Source of the DNA: a virus
DNA length: 25,182 nucleotides
Virus record (IMG/VR): IMGVR_UViG_3300022939_001091
Coordinates: 1 to 25,182 of that record
Strand: one strand, 5' to 3'
In this document: piece by piece, positions 1 through 7,589 of the stretch
Layout of the letters: every line of letters starts with the position of its first letter
Position numbering within the stretch: the first letter of the stretch is position 1
Program-made: the position numbers and the translations under genes
The notes under the pieces: generated by a model
Told to the model about the DNA's origin: nothing
The model's input: the letters and a program-made list of their open reading frames with translations, nothing else
Databases searched by the model: none

Positions 1-1
1 T

Positions 2-256
2 TATACTCCTGTAAAAGAAAAATACTTAGAAAGTTTCGGAGCACACGGTCCTAAAGTTTGGTACTCAAATGAATATATTACATATATTGACGGTGGAGAA
101 GTTGATTTTGAATATTCATTAACCTCGCCAGTTTTAATGGATACACATACACCGCACGATATCGTAAACAACACAAACGATTATAGATTAATTTGGAGTT
201 GGACATATGAAGGTTCGTTTGAAGAGGCATTACAGGACTTTAAAAATGGCATTTAA
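2..256 (+). CDS. C-terminal part of putative 2-oxoglutarate/Fe(II) oxygenase-like protein
   Basis: This frame is open from the window edge and ends in TAA at 254-256, giving 84 residues of a longer protein. The visible part contains PHDIVNNTNDYR, with His52 and Arg62 of the fragment. The same spacing and wording occur in the last gene of this cassette (4768-5352: YHNAVNDTNDFR), so the two proteins are related. In double-stranded beta-helix oxygenases a distal His (iron) and an Arg about ten residues later (2-oxoglutarate) are typical, so I infer that fold. The iron-binding HxD would lie in the missing N-terminal part. The end overlaps the next gene by 11 bases, which suggests co-translation. 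The family assignment is tentative. Confidence 0.5.
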   Translation, partial: YTPVKEKYLESFGAHGPKVWYSNEYITYIDGGEVDFEYSLTSPVLMDTHTPHDIVNNTNDYRLIWSWTYEGSFEEALQDFKNGI

Positions 257-875
257 TCAATATCCAGTTAATAAACAATTAAACGATTATGAAGTAAATA
301 TACCGACATTTTGGAATGATATTTACTCAAACGGCAATCCTGCCTGGGGGAAAACACCGGCTACAGTGTTAAACACGTTTATTGAGCATATTGATGGAAA
401 GACTGTACTAGATTTAGGTTGCGGCGAAGGAAGAAATTCTTTATTTTTATCTAATATGGGATTTAAGGTAACAGGTATTGATATTTCGTCAAAAGCAATT
501 GAGCTTGCAAAAAAACAAAAGAGTACAGCTACATTCTTATGTATGAATCTAGTTGACGACCCCTGGCCAGACGAGAAATATGATATTATTTTAGATTTTG
601 GATTATTTCATTTTATACCATACGAATACAGACAAGACTACGTAAGCAACATTAAAAAACACTTAACGCAAAATGGTATTTACTGTAATCAATCTGGAAG
701 ACTTGTTCCCGAGTCTCCTATAGTAGGCAATGGATACACACCGCCACAACTAGAAGAAAACGAAATTATAGAAGCGTTTATTGATTTTGACTTTATTTTA
801 TTTGAAAAAGATAACCTTCCTCCTAATAATGGGTACGGAAAATATCCTTGTTGGAATTTTATAGTAAGAAAATGA
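246..875 (+). CDS. Class I SAM-dependent methyltransferase (TehB/thiopurine-MTase-like)
   Basis: This 209-residue protein has a Rossmann methyltransferase core. Motif I is VLDLGCGEGRN at about residues 54-64, the acidic end of strand beta2 is TGIDIS at about 76-81, and a motif IV-like segment DIILDFGLFHF lies near 113-123. The start at 246 is preferred because AGGA lies about eight bases upstream and the overlap with the preceding gene is only 11 bases; an in-frame ATG at 207 would sit deeper inside that gene. The N-terminal FWNDIYSNGNPAWG segment resembles small-molecule methyltransferases of the TehB/TPMT type, so the substrate is more likely a metabolite than DNA, but this is inference. 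The stop overlaps the radical-SAM start as ATGA. Confidence 0.85.
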   Translation: MAFNQYPVNKQLNDYEVNIPTFWNDIYSNGNPAWGKTPATVLNTFIEHIDGKTVLDLGCGEGRNSLFLSNMGFKVTGIDISSKAIELAKKQKSTATFLCMNLVDDPWPDEKYDIILDFGLFHFIPYEYRQDYVSNIKKHLTQNGIYCNQSGRLVPESPIVGNGYTPPQLEENEIIEAFIDFDFILFEKDNLPPNNGYGKYPCWNFIVRK

Positions 876-2347
876 AAACAGCAGTAATATTTAATGATAG
901 TGGATCTAGTATTACTAGACGAACAATGGGCGCATACAAAATTGCAGGTATGATGCGTGATAAAGGCTGGAATGTAGAAGTAATTGACTGGATGACACGT
1001 TGGTCAAATGAACAACTAACACAGTATATTATAAAATTTGGTAAAGTTGATTTGTTTGCATTTGGTAACTTATGGATGGAAGACCAATTTGTAATAGATA
1101 AAATTAAGTTCCTTAAAAATAAATTTCCTGGAGCAAAATATCTACTAGGTGGCCCTAGACCATATCAACAAGATTTTGGTGCCGATGTGATGATATTTGG
1201 TTATGCAGAACACGCTTTGGAACCTGTACTAGATTATATGTTTAATAATGGACCAGCACCAGTTCATAAAATTCCATTATTTGCTCCTGAATCTATACTT
1301 ATAGATGCTAATAAAGATTATAGAGCACTAGAAATACCAAATTATAGAGTTGATTATACTAGTAACGATTTTGTATTACCGACCGATGTACTTACATTAG
1401 AAATGACCAGAGGGTGTAGATTTAGATGTAAGTATTGCAGTTATGCTTTCTTAGGGGTAAAAGAAGATTATAGTCGGAGTGAAGAAAGTATCTATAACGA
1501 AATTATAAGCAATTATAAAAAATGGGGAACAACTAACTATATTATTGCAGATGATACATTTAATGATAGAGATAGCAAAATAGAAAGACTTGCAAATGTT
1601 GTTAAACGTTTACCATTCGAGCCTAACTTCACTGCTTTTATTAGATTAGATTTAGTTATTAGTAGGCCTCAGCAACTAGATTTGTTAATTAATGCAAGGG
1701 TATGGGGACATTTTTATGGTATAGAAACTTTGCATCCTGATGCTGCAAAAGCAATAGGCAAAGGTATGCATCCAGATAGAATTAAAAAGGGGCTGTTAGA
1801 AACTAAAGCAGCTTTTATGGACAAGTTAGGATTGTACAGAGGAACTTGCGGAATGATTGCAGGACTACCTTTTGAACCTGTAGACAGTTGGCATAAAAGT
1901 TTAGAATGGATGAATGAAAACTGGGATTGTTATTTATTTTGGGGATTGCATATAAGCACAGATCCAAATATGAATACCCACAGTGATTTTAGTATCGATG
2001 CTGCACGTTACGGATATGTTCCTACAAAAAATAAAGAAGTAATTAAATGGGCAGAAGATAAAGGATTGTTAGATATAAAATCTACAGTAACACATAAATT
2101 AGATAAGCATATTATGATATGGGAAGCAGAATGGGCAAATTTTAAACAAGCAACAGAATTTAGTGATTACTACAATAGTAATTATTTTAGCAAAATAAAA
2201 GTGCCTAATTTTGAACTTTTAAATTATTGTAGTAAAGATAATATATTAGATATTACTGCACAAGATGCATACATTGATAAAATATATAAAGCAGAAGAAT
2301 TAGATATGATATCTAATTATATCGAAAAGAAAATAAATTCAGTATGA
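872..2347 (+). CDS. Radical SAM enzyme with cobalamin-binding-like N-terminal domain
   Basis: This 491-residue protein has two parts. Residues about 1-130 look like the Rossmann-type B12-binding domain of B12-dependent radical SAM enzymes: KTAVIFNDSG at the start, VDLFAFGNLW near 59-68, LLGGPRP near 91-97. A clear DxHxxG base-off motif is not visible. Residues about 170-400 form the radical-SAM barrel, with the cluster motif CRFRCKYC (Cys182, Cys186, Cys189) followed by SYAFLG. Such enzymes methylate unactivated carbons or catalyse other radical rearrangements; the substrate here cannot be read from sequence. ATG at 872 overlaps the preceding TGA as ATGA, so I prefer it to an in-frame TTG at 848. 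The stop overlaps the next start in the same way. Confidence 0.85.
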   Translation: MKTAVIFNDSGSSITRRTMGAYKIAGMMRDKGWNVEVIDWMTRWSNEQLTQYIIKFGKVDLFAFGNLWMEDQFVIDKIKFLKNKFPGAKYLLGGPRPYQQDFGADVMIFGYAEHALEPVLDYMFNNGPAPVHKIPLFAPESILIDANKDYRALEIPNYRVDYTSNDFVLPTDVLTLEMTRGCRFRCKYCSYAFLGVKEDYSRSEESIYNEIISNYKKWGTTNYIIADDTFNDRDSKIERLANVVKRLPFEPNFTAFIRLDLVISRPQQLDLLINARVWGHFYGIETLHPDAAKAIGKGMHPDRIKKGLLETKAAFMDKLGLYRGTCGMIAGLPFEPVDSWHKSLEWMNENWDCYLFWGLHISTDPNMNTHSDFSIDAARYGYVPTKNKEVIKWAEDKGLLDIKSTVTHKLDKHIMIWEAEWANFKQATEFSDYYNSNYFSKIKVPNFELLNYCSKDNILDITAQDAYIDKIYKAEELDMISNYIEKKINSV

Positions 2348-3060
2348 AAGTATTAGGAATTACATCATATAGATGTGGCAGCGGGTATTGTTTTGAAAGT
2401 ATTAGTCAACTATTAGGAAACACATATCTTAATGAAATATTTTCACAAGCAGTTCCTCCTGAAACTTATACCTATACCAATGGAATAATTAAACTAAATT
2501 TTGAAGCACTAGAAAGTGATTATGACAGACTTTCTGTAAATTCAGATTTACAAGAATTATACAAACGAATAGATTGGTTAATAAATTCTAAAAATAATTG
2601 GGTTGCTAAAATACACATTGATCAATTATTAAAATTAGACACGGCAAGAATAAATCATTTGCTATCAAATGTAACTCCTGTATTGCTTTATAGAGAAAAT
2701 ACATACGAACGTATTCTTTCAATGATACTTGCTTTCGAAATGAATAAGTATCGTTTCGGTCAAGACGAAACTGTTCCTAACATTACAGTTGATTACAATT
2801 ATGAAAAACACAAAGATATTATAAGCCGTATCATAGAGTCGGAACAACAGTTACTCGATATATATAATACACACTGTTGGTATAAGATATACACATACGA
2901 AAATTTAACACACGATCCTAATCAAGATTTTGCACTATTTGGAAATAAAAGCTCTATCAAAACTCCTAAGATTAGTTTTATTGATAAAGAACGCCGTGTT
3001 ACTAATGCAGATAAATTAAGAGAAGATTTTAAATGGAAAAATTTAAAGATACTGAAGTAA
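2344..3060 (+). CDS. Sulfotransferase-like protein (tentative)
   Basis: This 238-residue protein opens with MKVLGITSYRCGSGYCFESI. The RCGSGY segment after a first beta strand resembles the phosphosulfate-binding loop (PRSGSS/T) of sulfotransferases. A second segment, PVLLYRENTYERILSMILA at about residues 112-130, resembles the 3'-phosphate-binding region, where an Arg follows a strand and a helix follows. No signal peptide or membrane segment is visible. If correct, it would transfer sulfate from PAPS to a hydroxyl or amine, and marine phages often carry such proteins. It is coupled to the radical-SAM gene by ATGA and overlaps the GMP reductase start by 28 bases. Without a profile search the family is uncertain. 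Confidence 0.45.
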   Translation: MKVLGITSYRCGSGYCFESISQLLGNTYLNEIFSQAVPPETYTYTNGIIKLNFEALESDYDRLSVNSDLQELYKRIDWLINSKNNWVAKIHIDQLLKLDTARINHLLSNVTPVLLYRENTYERILSMILAFEMNKYRFGQDETVPNITVDYNYEKHKDIISRIIESEQQLLDIYNTHCWYKIYTYENLTHDPNQDFALFGNKSSIKTPKISFIDKERRVTNADKLREDFKWKNLKILK

Positions 3061-4070
3061 AACTAGATTTTAACGATGTACTTATAGATCCTAGACCGAG
3101 TGAAATACCTCTTACACGTAAAAGTGTAAACATTGAAATAGATTGGCTTGATACAACTGCCTATCCTATTGTAGTGTCTAATATGATTAGTACAGGTACA
3201 TATAAGATTGCTAAATTATTGACCCCAGAACGTGTGTTTACTTTTATACACAAGGAATACTCGTTAGATGAACATAGACAGTATTTAAGTGAAATGTCTG
3301 ATAGAAGATATATTGCTATTACTAGCGGCGTACAGCCTTGGGATATCGAAAAGACAGACGCTGTAGTTTCAGAATTTCCTGATATCGGTATGATAAATGT
3401 AGACATTGCTAATGTATATGCTAATGTTGATGGTATGTTAAGTACAATACAGCATTATAGAAATAAGTTTCCTAATACTAAAATTTGTGCAGGTAATATT
3501 GCTAATAGAGTGTTAGCTTTGGGATTAGTACGTGCAGGAGCAGATTATATTAAAGTAGGTGTTGGTAGTGGTGCAGCCTGTAAAACAAGATCAGAAGTAG
3601 GTGTTGGTGTACCTCAAGTAAGTGCTGTAATGGATTGTTATGATGCAATAGATTACACTGGTGCAAAAATAATATCAGACGGTGGGTGTGTTACAGCAGG
3701 CGATGTATGTAAAGCAATAGCAGCAGGCGCTGAAATGGTTATGATTGCAGGTATGGTTTCTAAGTCTGAAGAATGTGATAATATTGTAGAAATAGATGGC
3801 AAGAAGTATGTTAATTTTTACGGTTTAGGTAGCGATAAGATGTATAGTGTTAATAAGCCTACAGAAGTAGAATATAGACCTAACGAAGGTAGAGACCTGT
3901 TAATACCTTGTAAAGGGTCTATTAAAAGCGTTATAAAGCAAATACAAGGCGGTTTACGCAGTGTTTGTACATATGTAGGTGCAGAACACATAAACGAGCT
4001 ATATGAGCGTACACAGTTTATACGTGTAAATAATACTATTAATAAAAGTTTAGAGAAATATGAGAAATGA
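3033..4070 (+). CDS. guaC: GMP reductase (IMPDH/GMPR family)
   Basis: This 345-residue TIM-barrel protein matches GMP reductase over its whole length. Visible motifs are FNDVLIDP near residues 13-20, the catalytic loop GVGSGAACKTR with Cys183 and Thr185, the phosphate-binding IISDGGC near 213-219, and the C-terminal TYVGAEHINELYERTQFIRV. The last of these is characteristic of GMPR rather than IMP dehydrogenase, and no CBS domains are present. GMP reductase converts GMP to IMP and ammonia with NADPH. The loop reads GSGAAC where cellular enzymes usually have GPGSVC, so its substrate may have shifted. ATG at 3033 lies inside the preceding gene and the stop overlaps the next start as ATGA. A GMP reductase inside a phage tailoring cassette is unusual. 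Confidence 0.88.
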   Translation: MEKFKDTEVKLDFNDVLIDPRPSEIPLTRKSVNIEIDWLDTTAYPIVVSNMISTGTYKIAKLLTPERVFTFIHKEYSLDEHRQYLSEMSDRRYIAITSGVQPWDIEKTDAVVSEFPDIGMINVDIANVYANVDGMLSTIQHYRNKFPNTKICAGNIANRVLALGLVRAGADYIKVGVGSGAACKTRSEVGVGVPQVSAVMDCYDAIDYTGAKIISDGGCVTAGDVCKAIAAGAEMVMIAGMVSKSEECDNIVEIDGKKYVNFYGLGSDKMYSVNKPTEVEYRPNEGRDLLIPCKGSIKSVIKQIQGGLRSVCTYVGAEHINELYERTQFIRVNNTINKSLEKYEK

Positions 4071-4768
4071 CTGACTGGGCAGGTATTTTTAAAAGCGGAG
4101 TAACTATTAGATCTAGTGGAACAACAGGTGATCCTAAAGACATATATCGATCTCCAGATAATTTAAAAGCGTGTATAGACGTTGCTGTAAGCGCACAGAA
4201 GCTCACACAGCGCAGTAAAGTACTTACAGTAACTCGTATGACTCACGCAGGAGGATTACTTACACAGACGCTTCCTGCGTACTACATAGGTGCTGAATTT
4301 AAGATAAAACAGTTTAACGCATTTACATTCTTAAAAGATTTCGCGAATTATACACATACATTCTTAGCACCTGCACAAATGACAGCTCTAATGAATACTA
4401 AAGGATTTGCAAATTGCGATCTTACAGGCAAGCGTATACTAGGAGGCAGTGATCCTGTTACGTGGGAAATGATAGAAGCATTTGTAAGTAAAGGTGCTAT
4501 TGTGCAACCTAACTGGGGTATGAGTGAAATAGGCCCAATTACTATTAATATTGAATTTGATAGTATAGATAAAGTACAATATGTAAAAGAACGTTGTCCA
4601 GATGATTATACAATTATGGGAGATACTTACTACTGTGATTGGAAAATAGTTGATCACGAGTTATACGTAAAAGGTCCTACCTGCATATATGATGATTGGT
4701 TTGCTACAGGAGATATTGTAGCATTGGATATGGGTAAACGTATGTATTATTTAGGAAGGAAAAATTAA
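4067..4768 (+). CDS. Minimal adenylate-forming (AMP-binding, ANL) enzyme
   Basis: This protein has only 233 residues but retains the adenylation core motifs: the A3 P-loop SSGTTGDPK (residues 16-24), an A5 motif NWGMSEIGP (149-157), TGD of A7 (214-216) and the beginning of A8, GRKN, at the very end. Usual family members have about 500 residues; here the region before A3 and the whole mobile C-terminal domain are absent. ANL enzymes activate a carboxylate as an acyl-adenylate. Without the C-terminal lysine, thioester formation seems unlikely, so it may only adenylate or may need a partner. The gene starts in an ATGA overlap and ends in TAATG with the next gene, so the short length is probably real rather than a sequencing error. 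Confidence 0.8.
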   Translation: MTDWAGIFKSGVTIRSSGTTGDPKDIYRSPDNLKACIDVAVSAQKLTQRSKVLTVTRMTHAGGLLTQTLPAYYIGAEFKIKQFNAFTFLKDFANYTHTFLAPAQMTALMNTKGFANCDLTGKRILGGSDPVTWEMIEAFVSKGAIVQPNWGMSEIGPITINIEFDSIDKVQYVKERCPDDYTIMGDTYYCDWKIVDHELYVKGPTCIYDDWFATGDIVALDMGKRMYYLGRKN

Positions 4769-5352
4769 TGTACCCCTACTTTCAATACGTAGAAGGAATA
4801 AATTTTAAAATAGAAACACGAAATGCTCTTGCTGATAATATACTATCTAATGCAGAGAATTATAAAAGAAGTGCAAATTATAGAACAAACAAATACGGAA
4901 AATATGACTGGAATTGGTTTTGCCCAAGACATTTGATACCTACAGAACTTATGGATGAAGTAGGAAAACGTTTTTTAATTCCTGTTTCTTATGAAATATT
5001 AGGACAAACACCTTACACTGAAGGCAAAATTCATATAGATAGAAAAGTAGAAGGATTGCCGCCTAGGGTAACACTAATAAATTTTCCTATATATCCTTTT
5101 GATATGAACACGTATGGCCCTACTAATTTCTTTGAACTTACAGAAGGATCATATGCTGATTACGATAACGCAACTTTTACATTAAAAGCAAGTGTTGATT
5201 ATAAAAAGAATCTTCCTGTAATTTTTAATTTACAAGAATATCATAATGCAGTAAACGACACAAATGATTTTAGATTTAATGCACAGTTTACGACTGGTTT
5301 AGAATTTGATGAAATACTTGAGTTGTATAATACTAATAAATTATTCGCTTAG
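4768..5352 (+). CDS. Putative 2-oxoglutarate/Fe(II) oxygenase (aspartyl/asparaginyl hydroxylase-like)
   Basis: This protein has 194 residues. A candidate iron site is HID (His89, Asp91) in GKIHIDRK, followed by beta strands (VTLINFPIYPF) and a distal YHNAVNDTNDFR with His159 and Arg169, a spacing expected for iron and 2-oxoglutarate binding in a double-stranded beta-helix. The distal block matches that of the first, partial gene of the cassette. A good ribosome site (GGAAGGA) precedes ATG, and the start shares its A with the TAA of the adenylating enzyme. The stop overlaps the convergent tail-fibre stop by three to four bases. Function as a hydroxylase of a small molecule or protein is inferred; no substrate is evident. 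Confidence 0.6.
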   Translation: MYPYFQYVEGINFKIETRNALADNILSNAENYKRSANYRTNKYGKYDWNWFCPRHLIPTELMDEVGKRFLIPVSYEILGQTPYTEGKIHIDRKVEGLPPRVTLINFPIYPFDMNTYGPTNFFELTEGSYADYDNATFTLKASVDYKKNLPVIFNLQEYHNAVNDTNDFRFNAQFTTGLEFDEILELYNTNKLFA

Positions 5353-6605
5353 TTTAAGTTAACCCAACTTGAACCGTCGTATCCTGTAAACTTAGCAACA
5401 TCGGTAACAAAAACAACCATACCTGCTGCTGGAGCAGTGATAGCAGCATCTCTTGTGGCTGCATCTGCATACGAACCAAACTGTACATAGTTTTGAGCAA
5501 CAACGCCGTGGTCTGCTTTTATTCTAAGCGATTCTGTGTAAGTTCCGATAGCGCCATTTCTATTTAAAATAGCAACATCTGTTGATATGTTTCCTGCAGA
5601 AATATCTGTTACTATACCACGAATTGTAGCACCAACTTGTGGAACTGATCCGTCAAATCCAGCATAACTAAACCCACCTAACATATCTCCAACTTGTACT
5701 GCTGTTTGAGCATCTGGAGTACCGCGTGTTTTATAAACACCTAATTCATTAGCAATATTTGTGTCACCTGTGTTTATTACATTTAGTGCAGTTTGTGCAA
5801 ATCCTAAATGATCATTAGACCAAACATTTAATGAAGTAATAGCCCCAGAATTATATTTTCCAAATTGAGATACTCCGACACTAGAATCAACTGTTCCAGT
5901 AACTGTTCCAGTAATTGTTCCGCTAACACCGTCAACTAGTAGTGTTGAATCGTCAGCAAATACACTTCCTATAAGTTCGCCATCAACTACTCCACTAAAC
6001 GATCCTGTATGGTTACCATTAGCATTACCAACAAGATCAGTGTTTATTGAACTAGGTAATTGTAATGTTGCGGGGGTTAAATCAAGTGTACCACTAAATC
6101 TACTTGTGCCTGTTGAAATAACGTCACCGGTTAAATCACCTATTACACCGCCTGATGCTCTAATTCTATTGTTGTCGATATCAACCATTATGCTAGAATC
6201 TTGACCAAACAAGTTAAATTTGTAATTGCCGCCTTCGACAATGCCGCCACCTCCGCCGCCAGCAAGTAAGTTATCTATATCAGTAAGTTCGTTTACATCA
6301 GATGGTATATTCAAAGGAGAAGGAGACCAAAGTGTTGTTGCACTATCCCAAGTGAGTATATCGCCATTGTTAGGAGTGTTAATTGGTTCACTAGTGTCTA
6401 CGTCTAGCAAGTCGTCGATGCTAGAAGCATTTAATGTAGTAAGTCCAGTATCGACAGCAATACCACCGGCAGTGGCGCCATCGCCTACATATAATTTCTT
6501 TGTATCTGTTGTATAAAGTAGTTCACCTTCTGCAGGCAATAAGCCGTTTACACCGTCTAATTGCAGTCTTTCTGCATCAGTACCTCTTCTTAATCGCAAC
6601 GCCAT
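5349..6605 (-). CDS. Tail-fibre/adhesin-like virion protein
   Basis: This 418-residue protein begins MALRLRRGTDAERLQ, followed by LPAEGELLYTTDTKKLYVGD. That is the small N-terminal module (LRRGT...PAEGE...TDTxKLYVGDG) seen on many phage fibres and receptor-binding proteins. A Gly-rich linker (GGGGGG near residues 116-121) and repetitive Thr/Ser/Gly/Asp-rich beta-type sequence follow, as in fibre shafts. The C-terminal part (AATRDAAITAPAAGMVVF, then a YDGSSWVNLN end) resembles a terminal fibre module. It likely acts at the virion surface in host recognition. A perfect T4 late promoter TATAAATA lies 31 bases upstream of the start, and AGGAG precedes ATG, consistent with late expression. Its 3' end abuts the plus-strand cassette. 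Confidence 0.75.
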   Translation of the reverse strand: MALRLRRGTDAERLQLDGVNGLLPAEGELLYTTDTKKLYVGDGATAGGIAVDTGLTTLNASSIDDLLDVDTSEPINTPNNGDILTWDSATTLWSPSPLNIPSDVNELTDIDNLLAGGGGGGIVEGGNYKFNLFGQDSSIMVDIDNNRIRASGGVIGDLTGDVISTGTSRFSGTLDLTPATLQLPSSINTDLVGNANGNHTGSFSGVVDGELIGSVFADDSTLLVDGVSGTITGTVTGTVDSSVGVSQFGKYNSGAITSLNVWSNDHLGFAQTALNVINTGDTNIANELGVYKTRGTPDAQTAVQVGDMLGGFSYAGFDGSVPQVGATIRGIVTDISAGNISTDVAILNRNGAIGTYTESLRIKADHGVVAQNYVQFGSYADAATRDAAITAPAAGMVVFVTDVAKFTGYDGSSWVNLN

Positions 6606-6635
6606 TTATATACTCCTGGAATATCTTATTAATAG

Positions 6636-6643
6636 TATTTATA
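6636..6643 (-). promoter_or_regulatory. T4-type late promoter TATAAATA
   Basis: The minus strand reads TATAAATA here, a perfect match to the T4 late promoter box. It lies about 31 bases before the ATG of the tail-fibre gene, giving a predicted start of transcription near 6630 and a leader of about 25 bases containing AGGAG. It sits in the loop of a 7-base inverted repeat, GGAATAT/ATATTCC (plus-strand 6618-6624 and 6654-6660). Confidence 0.75.
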
Positions 6644-6666
6644 CAATTTTTCAATATTCCGATAAT

Positions 6667-6984
6667 CTACTTTCTTTTTTTCATAAAGTTTTTGGTCCTA
6701 GAAGACACATCCTTAACCAATTTTGTAGTGTTAAGTCTAAAGTCTACGTGGTCGATTTCTTCGTCGTGCTGTGCTAAAAAAGTTTCTAAGCTACTTTCTA
6801 TAGAATCTAGTGTTTGTTTGGATGCAACTTTTTGCTTATCCATTTCTATTTCCCATATTTTTCCATCCAGGAAATATACTCTCATACTATGTATGTATTC
6901 TATAGGAACTGCCTTGATTTCAATATCTTTAAAAACTTCCGGCCAGTGTTTTACGACTTCTGGAGGAAGTTTGTTCTTAGGCAC
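6667..6984 (-). CDS. Conserved hypothetical protein of T4-like marine phages
   Basis: This 105-residue protein (MPKNKLPPEVVKHWPEVF...) has no motif of known function. It is charged and probably soluble, with a basic C-terminus (SSRTKNFMKKRK), and may bind nucleic acid or another phage protein. From memory, close relatives with the same opening and the same FMKKRK-type end occur in T4-like cyanophages, always as hypothetical proteins. It overlaps the preceding gene (6977-7588) by eight bases, so it is likely co-translated with it. A 61-base gap with a late promoter separates it from the tail-fibre gene. Confidence 0.8.
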   Translation of the reverse strand: MPKNKLPPEVVKHWPEVFKDIEIKAVPIEYIHSMRVYFLDGKIWEIEMDKQKVASKQTLDSIESSLETFLAQHDEEIDHVDFRLNTTKLVKDVSSRTKNFMKKRK

Positions 6985-7588
6985 TTTCTTCGGTCTTCGC
7001 TTTAGCTTTCTTTTTTGTAGGCACTAGCTCTTCTGCCTGTTCGCGAAGTCTTTTTGCTTCTTTGAACATAGCATCAGCTTGTGACCTATATTGAGCTGCT
7101 AGATCTGCATCAGACAAAACGCCATCATTAGATGATGCAACTCCGGCTGCAACTTGATCAGCAGTAAGTTCACTGTTGTCTTGTGCTGGTACAGTTACTC
7201 CTCCTGGACCTTTTTGTGCAAGATCTGCAACACTGACACCTCTTTGAGCTGCGATTGCTTCGTTAATCTCGCTTAATTTAATTGCAGTCTGTGTATTAGG
7301 AGTCATCTCTACTTCTGTTGTAGGTACTTTTGCCATTTTTCCTGTAGTATGGAATGCAGCTAACATATTTTTACCATCTGGTAAACGTGTACGCATCATT
7401 GCTTCGGCAAGATCCATAGACTCTTGTCCTGCTGAAGATTCAACTAGTTTCATTAGCGAATCGTGTTCATCTGCAGATAAATTTTCTGTAGTAACAACAA
7501 CTGCACTATCAGGCTCACCCGGTACAACATTGTATGCAACTACAACCTTTCTTTGGTTTTTCGCCATTCGGCCTACGTGTTTTAACAT
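6977..7588 (-). CDS. Conserved protein of T4-like marine phages, possibly virion-associated
   Basis: This 203-residue protein begins MLKHVGRMAKNQRKVVVAYN. The N-terminal half (about 1-100) looks like a compact alpha/beta domain. The middle is Ala/Val/Gln-rich and low in complexity, and the C-terminal 45 residues (QYRSQADAMFKEAKRLREQ) form a likely coiled coil ending in a Lys-rich tail. I recall homologues in T4-like cyanophages with the same MLKHVG opening and coiled-coil end, annotated as hypothetical or structural. AAGGAG lies at a good distance before ATG, and the stop of the preceding gene overlaps this leader. It belongs to the unit driven by the candidate late promoter at 7912, which favours a virion or assembly role. 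Confidence 0.8.
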   Translation of the reverse strand: MLKHVGRMAKNQRKVVVAYNVVPGEPDSAVVVTTENLSADEHDSLMKLVESSAGQESMDLAEAMMRTRLPDGKNMLAAFHTTGKMAKVPTTEVEMTPNTQTAIKLSEINEAIAAQRGVSVADLAQKGPGGVTVPAQDNSELTADQVAAGVASSNDGVLSDADLAAQYRSQADAMFKEAKRLREQAEELVPTKKKAKAKTEESA

Positions 7589-7589
7589 T

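Noticed and set aside
207-245. Earlier in-frame ATG for the methyltransferase at 207
   Set aside because: It would overlap the upstream coding region by 50 bases and lacks support; the ATG at 246 has AGGA upstream and a normal methyltransferase N-terminus.
6226-6516. Plus-strand frame rich in proline
   Set aside because: It is the antisense reading of the Gly-rich linker and fibre N-terminus; no ribosome site.
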